A stretch of 64,000 bases of DNA, taken from assembly GCF_003073135.1 (NCBI RefSeq), contig NZ_PGDQ01000014.1:118332-182331 (forward strand), read 5' to 3'. Shown here one piece after another: positions 26,044 to 35,202 of this stretch. The notes under the pieces are model-generated. The model did not search any database. It had not been told where the DNA came from and saw nothing but the letters and a program-made list of their open reading frames with translations. The translations under genes were made by a program, and so were the position numbers. How positions within the stretch are numbered: position 1 is the first letter of the stretch; every line of letters begins with the position of its first letter. The stretch is from Euzebya rosea (GTDB lineage: Bacteria > Actinomycetota > Nitriliruptoria > Euzebyales > Euzebyaceae).

Positions 26044-28245
26044 GTGACCGACGACCTTCCCCCCATGCGCGGCGGCCGCCGTCGCCGCGTGCCGCGGTGG
26101 CTGTGGTGGCTGGCCGGCTTCCCCGCCCTCGTGGCCGTCCTGGCCCTGGCCGCGCTGCTCGCCGTCCTGTTCGTCTCCCTGCCGCTGCCGCCCCAGCCGG
26201 GCGCTCCCGCGGTGCTGCTGGACTCCAGCGGCACCGAGTTCACGCAGCTGACGAGCGAGTTCCTGCAGCGCGACATCACGCTCGAGCAGATCCCCCAGCA
26301 CACCATCGACGCGGTGCTGGCAGCGGAGGACGGCGACTTCTACGACCACATCGGCATCGACCCGGTCAGCGTCCTCCGGGCCGTGTGGGCCAACGTCCGC
26401 TCCGGCGAGGTCAGCCAGGGCGGGTCGACGATCACCCAGCAGTACATCAAGGTCGCGTCGGGCGACAACGCCCAGACCGTCTGGCGCAAGCTGACCGAGG
26501 CGGCGCTGGCCCTCAAGCTCGAGCGAACCCACACCAAGGACGAGATCCTGGTGATGTACCTCAACGCCGTGTACTTCGGTCGAGGGGCCTACGGGATCCA
26601 GGCGGCCGCCCAGGCCTACTACGGGGTCGACGCCATCGACCTGACGCTGGCGCAGTCCGCCGTCCTCGCCGGCGTGCTGCCCGCACCGTCGATCTACGAC
26701 CCGCTGGTGGACAACGCCGCGTCGCACGCCCGCTACCGCTACGTGCTCGGTCGCATGGTCGACCGGGGCACCCTCCCCGCCGCCGAACGCGACGCGCTGC
26801 TGTCCCAGCAACCGCCGACCAACCCGCGGCGCAGCGCCGCCCGCGACGACGCGCCGTGGTTCACCGACGTCGTCCGTCGCGAGCTGGAGAGCCTCGGCTT
26901 CGCCGACGGTGCCGGCCTGACGGTCACGACCACCCTCAACCTCGGCGTGCAGCGGCATGCCGAGCGTGCCCATGCGGAGGCCTTCAGCGGCATCGAGGCA
27001 TCCGGCGCGATCGTCGCCGTGGATCCCACGACCGCCGGTGTGCTGGCCCTCGTCGGCGGCAGCGACTACACCAACGACCAGTTCAACCTGGCCCTCGCCA
27101 GCCGGCAGCCCGGGTCGACGTTCAAGCCCGTCGCCCTGGCCGCGTGGCTGGCCGACGGCCGCTCGGCGGAGGAGCCCTTCCGCGCACCCAGCAGCGTGAC
27201 CCTCCCCGGCGCCGACGCCGGCAACGACTGGACGGTCTCCAACTACGGCGGCAGCGACCTCGGCACCCTGTCGCTGCGCCAGGCGACGTGGCGGTCCAGC
27301 AACACCGCGTACGCCGAGATGGCCGTCGAGCTCGGTCCCGAGCGGATCGCGGCGATGGCCGACACGCTGACCGGCCGCCCGGGTGCGCACCCCGCCAACC
27401 CCTCCCTCGTGCTGGGCACGACCGAGACGTCCCCGCTGACCATGGCAGGCATCTACGGCACGTTCGCTGCGGAGGGCGTCCGCAACGACGTCCATGCCAT
27501 CCAGGAGATCCGCCGCGGCGAGGACGTGCTGTACCGCGCCGACGTCGGTGGGGAACGCGTGATGGGCGAGGACGACGCCGCGATCCTGACCGACGTGCTC
27601 CGAGGTGTGATCACCAACGGCACCGCCCAGGCAGCTGCCATCGGTCGCCCCGTCGCCGGCAAGACCGGAACCACCCAGGACTACGGCGACGCGTGGTTCG
27701 CCGGCTACACCCCGCAGGTCGCCACCGTCGTGTGGATGGGCAACCGCGACAACCGCGCGACCCTGCCCGGCAACGAGACCGGTGGCGGCCTGCCGGCCCG
27801 GACGTTCGCGAGCTTCATGGGGGCGGTCCACGAGGGGCTGGACGTGATGGAGTTCCCGACGCCGTCCGGCCGTGCGCCGGAGGACTCGGTGGTCGAGCCG
27901 ACCGAGACGGCGACGGCCACCCCGACCCCGACGGCCACCGAGTCGGCCACCCCGACCGAGTCGGCGACGCCGACCGAGACCGACAGCGAGACCGAGACGC
28001 CGATCCCGGCCCCGACGAGGGTCCCGACGCCGTCGGCCACGCCCGCGCCGCTGCCGACCGAACCGCGTCCGACCCCGTCGTCGACACGGCCCGAGCCGAC
28101 CCAGCCGCCCGAACCCACCGACCCGCCCGAGCCGGCGCCGGCCCCGACCGCCGCCGACGGCAGCGGCGGGACCGGGCGGACCGGGACGGCCGATGGCGCC
28201 GAGACCGACGGGACGACGGACGGTCCGGCAGGCCGGTCGAGCTGA
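26044..28245 (+). CDS. ponA: Class A penicillin-binding protein (PonA-type transglycosylase/transpeptidase)
   Basis: 733 residues from GTG 26044. A short basic cytoplasmic tail and one membrane anchor (about 17-48) precede the GT51 glycosyltransferase (AAEDGDFYDHIGIDP with the catalytic Glu, GGSTITQQYIK, RTHTKDEILVMYLN). The transpeptidase follows with SxxK as STFK (GSTFKP), SxN as SSN and KTG as KTGTT. The last 110 residues are Pro/Thr/Glu-rich (repeats of TPTPTATESATP type), with no PASTA domain. It polymerises and crosslinks peptidoglycan outside the membrane. GACAAT about 6 nt before GTG may be a leaderless -10. Context with DUF5318 and ino1 matches ponA1. Confidence 0.95.
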   Translation: MTDDLPPMRGGRRRRVPRWLWWLAGFPALVAVLALAALLAVLFVSLPLPPQPGAPAVLLDSSGTEFTQLTSEFLQRDITLEQIPQHTIDAVLAAEDGDFYDHIGIDPVSVLRAVWANVRSGEVSQGGSTITQQYIKVASGDNAQTVWRKLTEAALALKLERTHTKDEILVMYLNAVYFGRGAYGIQAAAQAYYGVDAIDLTLAQSAVLAGVLPAPSIYDPLVDNAASHARYRYVLGRMVDRGTLPAAERDALLSQQPPTNPRRSAARDDAPWFTDVVRRELESLGFADGAGLTVTTTLNLGVQRHAERAHAEAFSGIEASGAIVAVDPTTAGVLALVGGSDYTNDQFNLALASRQPGSTFKPVALAAWLADGRSAEEPFRAPSSVTLPGADAGNDWTVSNYGGSDLGTLSLRQATWRSSNTAYAEMAVELGPERIAAMADTLTGRPGAHPANPSLVLGTTETSPLTMAGIYGTFAAEGVRNDVHAIQEIRRGEDVLYRADVGGERVMGEDDAAILTDVLRGVITNGTAQAAAIGRPVAGKTGTTQDYGDAWFAGYTPQVATVVWMGNRDNRATLPGNETGGGLPARTFASFMGAVHEGLDVMEFPTPSGRAPEDSVVEPTETATATPTPTATESATPTESATPTETDSETETPIPAPTRVPTPSATPAPLPTEPRPTPSSTRPEPTQPPEPTDPPEPAPAPTAADGSGGTGRTGTADGAETDGTTDGPAGRSS

Positions 28246-28377
28246 ACCGACCGACCGACCCCTTGACTACCGTCTGTCGTATGGGATGTACTCAGCGCTG
28301 ATCTCGCGGGGTCATCCCCGTCTCTCCGCGTGGTCGTCAGCGGATCCGATCCATCCCCCGTCAGATCGGTGTCCGGA

Positions 28378-28409
28378 CGCCCCCGTCTCCTTCCCCGGAG
28401 GCGGGGGCG
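28378..28409 (+). terminator. Terminator hairpin downstream of ponA
   Basis: CGCCCCCGTCTCC (28378-28390) pairs with GGAGGCGGGGGCG (28397-28409), 13 bp with one G-U pair and a TTCCCC loop. It lies in the 265-nt gap between ponA and the first glycosyltransferase gene, which otherwise holds only a possible promoter (TTGACT at about 28264, with TAACCT at 28463-28468 nearer the next gene). Confidence 0.75.
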
Positions 28410-28510
28410 ACGACCCGCCCCACCCTGTCGGGTCGGTCGTTCGCGAGCTGTTGGCCGCGCCGTAACCTAGGGATCGCCCGGCGTGCCCCAACAGCCCGGA
28501 GCATCGCCAC

Positions 28511-29659
28511 ATGCGTGTCGCCATCGTCACCGAGAGCTTCCTGCCCACCGTGAACGGAGTCAGCAACTCCGTGGCCCGGGTGACCGAGGAACTGGAGATC
28601 GCAGGGCACGAGGTGCTGATCGTCGCCCCGGGCAAGGGCCCCGATCGGTTCTCCGACTCCCGGGTGATCCGCACGGCGGCCGTGCCGCTGCCGGGGTACC
28701 AGGCCATCCCCGTCGGCATGCCGACCACCCGGACCTACGCCGACCTTGCCGCGTTCGCGCCCGACGTGATGCACATCGGCGGGCCGGTGGCGCTGGGCGC
28801 GTGGGGGTTGTCGGCCGCCCGTCGCCTGGGCGTGCCCTCCGTGGCGCTGTACCAGACCGACTTCCCCCGCTTCGCGCGCCACTACCGGGTGGGTGCCGCC
28901 GAGGGCCTGGCCTGGCGGTGGCTGCGGCGCATCCACTCCATGGCCGAGGTGACCCTCGCCCCGTCCAGCGCGGCGGCGTGGGACCTCCGGCGCAACGGCG
29001 TCCCCCGGGTCCGCATCTGGGGGCGCGGTGTCGACGCCGACCGGTTCCACCCCTGCCGTCGCGACGAGGCCCTGCGCGCCCGGCTGGCACCGAACGGCGA
29101 GATGCTCGTCGGCTACGTCGGTCGCCTGGCACCCGAGAAGAACGTGTCGCTCCTCCGTGCCCTCAAGGGCCTGCCCGGCGTGCGGCTGGTGGTCGTGGGC
29201 GACGGTCCGGACCGCGACGCCCTGCAGCGCGAGCTGCCACGCGCCCACTTCACCGGCTACAAGGGGGGCGTCGAGCTGTCCACGCTGTTCGCGTCCCTCG
29301 ACGTCTTCGTCCACACCGGGGCGCACGAGACGTTCTGCCAGACCATCCAGGAGGCGCTGTCCAGCGGCGTCCCCGTCGTGGGCCCGGCCGTGGGGGGCCC
29401 GCTGGACCTGATCCGGCACGGCAGCAACGGGCTGCTGTACCGCCCCGATGACCGTCGGGCCCTGCGTCGTGCGGTCGCCCAGCTGTCCACCGACCGGGTC
29501 GGCCGCGACCGCATGGCCGCCCGCACCCGCCCGGGCGTGCGCGGTCGGACCTGGGCCGCGCTGACCGAACAGCTCGTCGGCCACTACGCCCAGGCGATGG
29601 TCGGCTTCACCCCGGAGGACGCGATGGCGCCGCCGGTTCCGTCCGTCGTCGGCCTGTAG
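28511..29659 (+). CDS. GT4-family glycosyltransferase (MgtA/PimB-like mannosyltransferase)
   Basis: 382 residues from ATG 28511 (GGAG upstream). The N-terminal Rossmann half opens MRVAIVTESFLPTVNGVSNSV, the form typical of actinobacterial MgtA/PimB alpha-mannosyltransferases. The C-terminal half has VGRLAPEKNVSLL, VVVGDGPDRDALQ and the EX7E motif in GAHETFCQTIQEALSSG. It would transfer mannose from GDP-mannose to a membrane lipid such as a PI-mannoside or glucuronosyl-diacylglycerol; acceptor unknown. It is followed after 8 nt by another GT4 gene, so the pair is probably co-expressed. Near ino1 and ponA, it fits envelope glycolipid synthesis. Confidence 0.88.
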   Translation: MRVAIVTESFLPTVNGVSNSVARVTEELEIAGHEVLIVAPGKGPDRFSDSRVIRTAAVPLPGYQAIPVGMPTTRTYADLAAFAPDVMHIGGPVALGAWGLSAARRLGVPSVALYQTDFPRFARHYRVGAAEGLAWRWLRRIHSMAEVTLAPSSAAAWDLRRNGVPRVRIWGRGVDADRFHPCRRDEALRARLAPNGEMLVGYVGRLAPEKNVSLLRALKGLPGVRLVVVGDGPDRDALQRELPRAHFTGYKGGVELSTLFASLDVFVHTGAHETFCQTIQEALSSGVPVVGPAVGGPLDLIRHGSNGLLYRPDDRRALRRAVAQLSTDRVGRDRMAARTRPGVRGRTWAALTEQLVGHYAQAMVGFTPEDAMAPPVPSVVGL

Positions 29660-29667
29660 GGGGATCC

Positions 29668-30801
29668 GTGCGCATCGTCCAGATCGCCAACTTCGTCTCG
29701 CCCACCTCGGGTGGGATCCGCACCACACTCGCACGGCTCCGCAACGGCTACGAGGCCGCCGGCCACGAGTCCGTGCTCGTCATCCCCGGCCCGAGGGACC
29801 ACACCGAACGAACCGAGGACGGCCTGGTCGTCCGGGTCGGGGCGCCCAGGATCCCGCGGTCCGGCGGCTACCGGATGATCGTCGACATCCGCACCGTCCA
29901 CCGGACGCTGGAGGACCTCCAGCCCGACCGCCTGGAGGTCAACGACCGGTTCACGCTGCGAGCCGTCGGGGACTGGGCAAGCCGCAACGACGTGCCGGCC
30001 ATGGCGGTCATCCACGAACGGCTCGACCGCCTGGTCGGCATGTACGTCCCGTGGGTCGTGCGGCCGGGCATGATCGCCCGCCGGGACAACGCGGCCGTGG
30101 CGGCACGGTTCCACACCGTGGTGTCCCCGTCGGCCTGGGCCGCCCAGGAGTTCCGGCGCGCCGGCGTCGACAACAGCGAGGTCGTCAGCTGGGGCGTGGA
30201 CCTGGACCGCTTCCACCCGGACCGTCGGAGCGCCGTGCTGCGCCGGCGGCTGCTCGGCGACGCCGATGTGCTGATGGTCATGGTCTGCCGCCTGTCGCCG
30301 GAGAAGCGGCCCGACAGCGCGATCACCACGCTGCAGGCCCTCCGGGCCCGAGGGGTCAATGCACGGCTCGTCGTCGCCGGGACCGGCAAGAGCGATCGCC
30401 GGCTCCGCCGATCCGCCGAGGGGCTGCCGGTGACGTTCCTCGGCCACCTGCAGGGCCGTGACCACGTGGCCGAGCTGCTGGCGGCGGCCGACGTGGCGAT
30501 CTGCCCTGGCCCCATCGAGACGTTCGGGCTGGCGGCGCTGGAGGCGATGGCCTCGGGCACCCCGGTCGTGTCGTCGCGCTTCGGCGCGATCGCCGAGCTG
30601 CTCCGGCCTCCCTTCGGCATGCCGGCCTACAACCACGGACCGGCCATGGCGACGGCCGCCATGGAGCTGCTGGAGAACGGCGAAGTGGCCCGGGCCGCGG
30701 CGCGAGCGGAGGCCGAGCGGTATCCGTGGCAGGCCGCCATCGACGCCATGCTGGGCCTGCACGGCCTGTCGGCTGCACCGCAGCACTCGCCGCGGGACTG
30801 A
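29668..30801 (+). CDS. GT4-family glycosyltransferase, second of pair
   Basis: 377 residues from GTG 29668, with AGGGGG 5 nt upstream. The N-terminus VRIVQIANFVSPTSGGIRTTL is a GT4 donor-fold start with the GGI loop. Later motifs are SWGVDLDRFHPDR, VCRLSPEKRPD, VVAGTGKSDRRL and the EX7E motif in GPIETFGLAALEAMASGTPVV. It is a GT-B retaining enzyme, probably using a nucleotide sugar on the inner membrane face. It has clear but distant resemblance to the preceding gene, so they are functional partners rather than a recent duplication. Donor and acceptor cannot be read. Confidence 0.87.
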   Translation: MRIVQIANFVSPTSGGIRTTLARLRNGYEAAGHESVLVIPGPRDHTERTEDGLVVRVGAPRIPRSGGYRMIVDIRTVHRTLEDLQPDRLEVNDRFTLRAVGDWASRNDVPAMAVIHERLDRLVGMYVPWVVRPGMIARRDNAAVAARFHTVVSPSAWAAQEFRRAGVDNSEVVSWGVDLDRFHPDRRSAVLRRRLLGDADVLMVMVCRLSPEKRPDSAITTLQALRARGVNARLVVAGTGKSDRRLRRSAEGLPVTFLGHLQGRDHVAELLAAADVAICPGPIETFGLAALEAMASGTPVVSSRFGAIAELLRPPFGMPAYNHGPAMATAAMELLENGEVARAAARAEAERYPWQAAIDAMLGLHGLSAAPQHSPRD

Positions 30802-30806
30802 CCGTC

Positions 30807-31505
30807 GTGCCCGCGGTGACCAGCGGGGTGCGACCGCTCGAGCCCCGCGACGCCGACGCCGTCCGACAGCTGTTCGTGGCCACCGCCGCGCTGGGGTCCC
30901 CCCTGTCCCTCCCGCGTCGCGACCTGGACGCCTACACCGCCATGTGCCTCGACTACTACCTGACCGTCGACGGGACCGCGTCCGGGGTGTACCTCGAGGA
31001 CGGCCGGGTCGTCGGCTACGCCCTGGTCGCGCTGGACCACGCCGACCACGAACGATGGGTCAGGCGCCCGGCCATGGCGTGGGCCACGAGGGCGATGCGC
31101 ACCCTCGCGACCGCACCGACGGGCACCGCGGCGGCGTTCTCGCGACGGCGCCTGCTGGACGGGGTCGTGTCGGTGACACGTGGAACGCCGCCACCGATGC
31201 CCGCCCACTTCCACTTCAACGTCGAGGGGGCACGGCGGGGCGCGGTGGCCGGCTTCCACCTCGCCGACCACGCCGACCGCGTGGTCGGCGGCGCGGGCCT
31301 GCCGGGGTACTTCGGCGAGGTCAACGTGCCGATCGGCAAGCCCGGGCGGGTGCGGGCGCTCGAGCGGATGGGTGCCCGGGTCGTGCACCGCCAGCGCAAC
31401 CACACGATGTCGTGGTTGGCCGGGTCGCCGGTCGACCGGGTCACCGTCGTCCGGCCGGTGGACGCCGCCGACGGCTGGACCCGGCTTCCCCACATCGAGG
31501 CCTGA
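30807..31505 (+). CDS. GNAT-family N-acetyltransferase-like protein
   Basis: 232 residues from GTG 30807 (GTG 30816 also possible). The start VRPLEPRDADAVRQLF is the classic first strand-helix of GNAT domains, and a central strand follows at VYLEDGRVVGYALVAL. The pyrophosphate loop is poorly conserved (HVFHFNVEGARRG region replaces the usual RxxGxG), so catalytic activity is uncertain. It begins 6 nt after the second glycosyltransferase stop, so it is likely the third gene of that unit; acetylation of a sugar or amine in that pathway is possible. It converges on the methyltransferase gene with a 27-nt gap. Confidence 0.7.
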   Translation: MPAVTSGVRPLEPRDADAVRQLFVATAALGSPLSLPRRDLDAYTAMCLDYYLTVDGTASGVYLEDGRVVGYALVALDHADHERWVRRPAMAWATRAMRTLATAPTGTAAAFSRRRLLDGVVSVTRGTPPPMPAHFHFNVEGARRGAVAGFHLADHADRVVGGAGLPGYFGEVNVPIGKPGRVRALERMGARVVHRQRNHTMSWLAGSPVDRVTVVRPVDAADGWTRLPHIEA

Positions 31506-31532
31506 CACGTGGGGTCCTGATCGGCGAACCCG

Positions 31533-32015
31533 TCAGCGCACGCCCGGCAGCAGCGCCCAGCGAACCCGCGCGCGGTAACCGGCGTAGTCGGGGTAGGCCG
31601 CGGCCAGCAGCCGTTCCTCGTGGGCGGACTTGCGGTCGAAGAACGCCGCGGAGGCGAGGGCGACGGCGGCACCCGTGGCGCTCGGGGTCCGTGCGAGGCC
31701 ACCGACGATCATCAGCAGGACGGCGGTGTAGATGGGATGGCGAACGACGCCGTAGGGACCGCGGTCGACCAGCTCACCGTCCTCGATCGGGGTGGGCTGC
31801 GGGACGAGCTGGCGTCCGAGGGCCACGAACGAGGTCAGGCCGAGCGCGACACCGAGGCCGAACACGGTCGTCCCGACGGCCCGCGACCCGGCGACCTGCA
31901 CCCGACCGGGCCCGCCGTCCGCCCGGGGCACGAGGACGAAGGCGACCAGGAACAGCACCCCCTGCCCGGCGAGCCAAGCGAGGTCGGATCCGCTGAGCTG
32001 GCGAAGGCGACGCAC
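31533..32015 (-). CDS. Isoprenylcysteine carboxyl methyltransferase-like membrane protein
   Basis: 160 residues from GTG 32015. Hydrophobic segments at about 13-30, 45-65 and 95-115 surround the ICMT/PEMT signature LVDRGPYGVVRHPIYTAVLL, and the C-terminal HEERLLAAAYPDYAGYRARV gives the second SAM-binding part. Bacterial members methylate membrane-associated substrates using S-adenosylmethionine; the actual substrate is unknown. The start is chosen because a TACGTT box lies 7 nt upstream and the open frame upstream lacks family similarity. The gene is convergent with the GNAT gene and lies 38 nt upstream of the stop of the next minus-strand gene. Confidence 0.8.
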   Translation of the reverse strand: MRRLRQLSGSDLAWLAGQGVLFLVAFVLVPRADGGPGRVQVAGSRAVGTTVFGLGVALGLTSFVALGRQLVPQPTPIEDGELVDRGPYGVVRHPIYTAVLLMIVGGLARTPSATGAAVALASAAFFDRKSAHEERLLAAAYPDYAGYRARVRWALLPGVR

Positions 32016-32022
32016 GGGCTGG

Positions 32023-32028
32023 AACGTA
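32023..32028 (-). promoter_or_regulatory. Leaderless -10 box of the ICMT-like gene
   Basis: On the minus strand TACGTT ends 7 nt before the GTG at 32015, with no Shine-Dalgarno sequence between. It decides the start codon. No convincing -35. Confidence 0.45.
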
Positions 32029-32053
32029 GCAACTCCATGGGCGTCGAGGCGCT

Positions 32054-33334
32054 TCACCTGCGGGCGGAGGGGATGGACGTCGCCAGCACCCCGGTCAGGG
32101 CCAGCGCCCGTGCGGCCAGCGCGGCGGCGAACACCTCGTAGGGGAGGGAGGGGGTGGCGCCCTGCAGCCCGGCGAGGAACGGGAAGCGGGTCAGCAGCAC
32201 GGCGCCGTCGGCGACCACGAACGCGACGACCAGCCACGTGGGGACGGTGGGCACGTGTGCCCGCGTCGTCGGGTTGGGCCTGTCAACGGCCCCACCGGTC
32301 GGCGCGATCGGGGCCTGCATCGCCTCCTCGCGATGATGGGCACGATCCGCCGTCGCGAGGACCATCAGCGGCAGCAGCCACAGGCTGAACTGGGGCGAGT
32401 AGACCTTGCCGGCCAGGACGAACCAGACGAGGAGGGGGAGGGCCAGGCGCCACCGCTCGCCCGCGGGCAGCGATCGCCCCCGCCACACCACGACCGCCCA
32501 GCCCAGCAGCGTCGCCACGGCCACCAGGACGTTGGTGGCCCCGACCGGTACCACCCCGGCACCGAGGCGGTCCAGCACGACGTTGAGCGCGAACCACGCG
32601 GTGTCCCAGTCAGCCGCACGCTCGCCGTTCAGCCGTACGAACGCCCACGCCTCGGCCCCGCCCCACCAGGTGGCCAGTCCCATCCCGACCGTGACCACGG
32701 CCACCGCCGCTGCCCCTCCACGGATCGCCACGTCCCGCCGTCCGCGCGACCACGCCGCCCACACGACGAGCGGGACGAGGACGAGCGGGAACAGCTTGGC
32801 CAGCCCGCCCAACGCCGCGAGCACGCAGGCACCGACATCCTTCCCGGACCGGTGCAGCGCCAGCGCCCCGAGCATCAACGCCACCGGCACCGGGTCCCAG
32901 CTGATCAGCGTGGCCACCACCACGGTCGGCGACGCAACCCACAGCCACACCCGCCGGTCCGACGTCCCCAGCCGGCCGAGCAGCCGGAGCGACACTGCGG
33001 TGGCCGCCACGGCCACCGCGGCGGTCACCCCCAGGAAGCCCGTCACCGAGGACGACCAGGCCATCGCCAGCCACCACTGCACGGTCGTCAGGGGCGGGTA
33101 CTCCGTCAGCACCTCGACGTACGGTGTCGGGTCGCCCACCAGCCCACGTGCCTGCGCGATCGCGACGACGTCGCTGTAACACCCCGGCAGCCCGACCTCG
33201 CTGCCGACCAGGCCTCCCGACGCACAGCCGACCTTCACCGCGGTCCCCGCGGCCAGCACCAGCCCCAGCCCGAGCCACACCGACCACGACGCACGGGTGG
33301 AGGGGGCTCGGGGAGACGACACGACGCCGATCAT
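32054..33334 (-). CDS. Polytopic membrane glycosyltransferase-like protein (GT87/DUF2029 type)
   Basis: 426 residues from ATG 33334 with about ten hydrophobic segments. A large first outer loop has CYSDVVAIAQARGL and TEYPPLTTVQWW. The E-Y-P-P pattern just after the first helix, and the later loop AGKVYSPQFSLWLLPL, are hallmarks of polyprenol-phosphate-mannose-dependent mannosyltransferases (GT87, PimE-like, GT-C fold). It would add mannose outside the membrane to a glycolipid or glycan. That fits the two cytosolic GT4 enzymes nearby. Exact acceptor unknown. An alternative is a generic DUF2029 membrane protein. Confidence 0.8.
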   Translation of the reverse strand: MIGVVSSPRAPSTRASWSVWLGLGLVLAAGTAVKVGCASGGLVGSEVGLPGCYSDVVAIAQARGLVGDPTPYVEVLTEYPPLTTVQWWLAMAWSSSVTGFLGVTAAVAVAATAVSLRLLGRLGTSDRRVWLWVASPTVVVATLISWDPVPVALMLGALALHRSGKDVGACVLAALGGLAKLFPLVLVPLVVWAAWSRGRRDVAIRGGAAAVAVVTVGMGLATWWGGAEAWAFVRLNGERAADWDTAWFALNVVLDRLGAGVVPVGATNVLVAVATLLGWAVVVWRGRSLPAGERWRLALPLLVWFVLAGKVYSPQFSLWLLPLMVLATADRAHHREEAMQAPIAPTGGAVDRPNPTTRAHVPTVPTWLVVAFVVADGAVLLTRFPFLAGLQGATPSLPYEVFAAALAARALALTGVLATSIPSARR

Positions 33335-33377
33335 GCCAAGGTCGCACCGTGCCGAGGTCGCTACCCTCCGCCTGACG

Positions 33378-33746
33378 ATGGAGCAGCGAGCCGACGGACC
33401 AGGGGTGGCGGTGCTCGGTCGGTACGCCGGCGTGGTCCACGTGCTCGCCGAGCACCTCCGCACCGAGGGGCTGTCGGTCGCCGTTGCGTGGGCCGCTGAC
33501 GACCCGACCGGCACCCCGCAGCCGACCACGACGCTGCTGGCCGACCTCGTGGTCGTCTGCACCCATGCCCCCGGCGACCCGACCCTCCACGACCTCCGCG
33601 CGGCCGGGCACACGGGTCCGGTCGTCGCGGTCGTGTGGCATCCCGACGACGAGCTCGAGCTGCCGTCCGGGCCGACGACCATCGTCCGCACCGGTCGGGT
33701 CCTGGCGGACCTCGCCGGTCACGTGGTGCGGACGCCGACGCGCTGA
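33378..33746 (+). CDS. Small hypothetical protein, Rossmann/receiver-like
   Basis: 122 residues from ATG 33378, with TACCCT ending 10 nt upstream. Alternating strands and helices (GVAVLGRYAGVVHVLAEHL, LSVAVAWAAD, LADLVVVCTH, GPVVAVVWHP, GPTTIVRTG) look like a small response-regulator-like or flavodoxin-like fold. The usual receiver acidic pocket and lysine are not evident, so phosphorylation is doubtful. Not assigned to a family. It is divergent from the mannosyltransferase-like gene and convergent with qcrB. Confidence 0.6.
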   Translation: MEQRADGPGVAVLGRYAGVVHVLAEHLRTEGLSVAVAWAADDPTGTPQPTTTLLADLVVVCTHAPGDPTLHDLRAAGHTGPVVAVVWHPDDELELPSGPTTIVRTGRVLADLAGHVVRTPTR

Positions 33747-33782
33747 GCCCCGGCGGGGGTACCGGCGCCGACGCCCGTCGAG

Positions 33783-35162
33783 CTACTCGGCGGGGTCGCC
33801 GACGCCCACGTACTGGAAGCGGCTCTCGGCCTCCTCCTCGGTCCGCGCCACGTCCGTGCCGACGGCACGCAGCCGACGGCGGGCGTAGGCGTAGGCGAGG
33901 TAGGCCAGCAGCGGCGGGCCGAAGACCATCGCGACACGGAAGGCGAAGACCAGGTCCTCGATGGGGATGCCGACCATCCGGCTGATGATGTCGTTGGTCG
34001 CGTTCGCCGAGGCGAGCAGCACGAAGGAGAACGTCCCCATGACCATGGCCGCGCGCAGCGGGATGTCCAGGGGGTTGGTCAGCACGTGCCACTCCCCCTT
34101 CAGGCCGTAGACCTTGCGCTCCAGCGTCGGGTAGGCGAACAGCAGGCCGAACAGGATGCCGGGGATCAGCGCGCCGGCGACGAACAGGCTGTTGATCGTC
34201 GTGCCGAGGATGTCGAGCTCGAACGCCGGGATCGCTCGCAGCAGGCCGTCGGTCCAGAACAGGAACCAGTCGGGCTGGGCGTTGTTGCCGACCTCGCCCG
34301 GCAGGTAGGGGCCGAGCAGCTCGACATCGCTCCAGGGGATGATCGTGGCCGACAGGGCGAGCAGCCCGCCGATCCACAGCACCAGCGTGGTCGACTCCGC
34401 CGCCTGGCCCGGCCACAGCGGCTTGCCGACGACGTAGGAGTGCCCGTCGACGTCGGGACGGGGCATCTGCGTGTGCTTCTGGCGGACGAGGATGAAGACG
34501 TGCGCGGCGATGAGGCCTGCGAGCAGGAGGGGCAGCACGAACACGTGCAGGGCGTAGAAGCGTGGGATGATCGCCTCGCCGGGGAACTCACCGCCAAAGA
34601 CCCAGAAGGCGACGTTCTCGCCGACGAAGGGGATCGACAGGATGATGGAGTACATGACCCGGATGCCGGTGCCGGCCAGCGAGTCGTAGGGCAGCGAGTA
34701 GCCCAGGAACCCCTCCCCCAGCACCATCGTCAGCAGGCCGATGCCGACGTAGTAGTTGACCTCGCGGGGCTTGCGGAACGCACCCGTCAGCAGGATCCGC
34801 AGCATGTGGAGGATCATCGAGGCGATGAACAGGTGGCTGGCCGCCCGATGGATGCGCCGCATCAGCAGCCCGCCCGGGACGTCGCTGGACAGCCGGACGA
34901 CGGACTCGAACGCCGCCGGCAGCTCCACACCGGCGAAGAACTCGTTGGAGCCGGTGTAGGCGACCGGGTCCACCGCCGGGCGGAAGAACAGGGTGAGGAA
35001 GATCCCCGTCAGGACCAGGACGGCGAAGGAGATCATCGCCACCTCGCCCAGCAGGAACGACCAGTTGGCGGGGAAGACCTTGTTGGCGGCCTTCTTCGTC
35101 GGGCCGGACAGGTGCATGCGCCGGTCGAGGGCGTCGAGCAGCGCGCTGAACAACGGCGTCAT
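33783..35162 (-). CDS. qcrB: Cytochrome bc complex, cytochrome b subunit
   Basis: 459 residues. Heme ligands are His105/His119 in helix B (RRIHRAASHLFIASMILHM) and His206/His221 in helix D (FYALHVFVLPLLLAGLIAAH). The 15-residue step in helix D is of the b6f/Gram-positive kind. The Qo motif is PDWF (NAQPDWFLFW) rather than PEWY. It oxidises menaquinol and passes electrons to the Rieske and diheme c subunits. The protein lacks the long C-terminal tail found in mycobacterial QcrB. It is the last of three genes qcrC-qcrA-qcrB, 40 nt after qcrA. No oxidase genes (ctaCDEF) follow in this window. Confidence 0.95.
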   Translation of the reverse strand: MTPLFSALLDALDRRMHLSGPTKKAANKVFPANWSFLLGEVAMISFAVLVLTGIFLTLFFRPAVDPVAYTGSNEFFAGVELPAAFESVVRLSSDVPGGLLMRRIHRAASHLFIASMILHMLRILLTGAFRKPREVNYYVGIGLLTMVLGEGFLGYSLPYDSLAGTGIRVMYSIILSIPFVGENVAFWVFGGEFPGEAIIPRFYALHVFVLPLLLAGLIAAHVFILVRQKHTQMPRPDVDGHSYVVGKPLWPGQAAESTTLVLWIGGLLALSATIIPWSDVELLGPYLPGEVGNNAQPDWFLFWTDGLLRAIPAFELDILGTTINSLFVAGALIPGILFGLLFAYPTLERKVYGLKGEWHVLTNPLDIPLRAAMVMGTFSFVLLASANATNDIISRMVGIPIEDLVFAFRVAMVFGPPLLAYLAYAYARRRLRAVGTDVARTEEEAESRFQYVGVGDPAE

Positions 35163-35202
35163 GGCCGGAGACCTCCTGCGGGGGTGGGGGTCGTCGTGGG
35201 CA

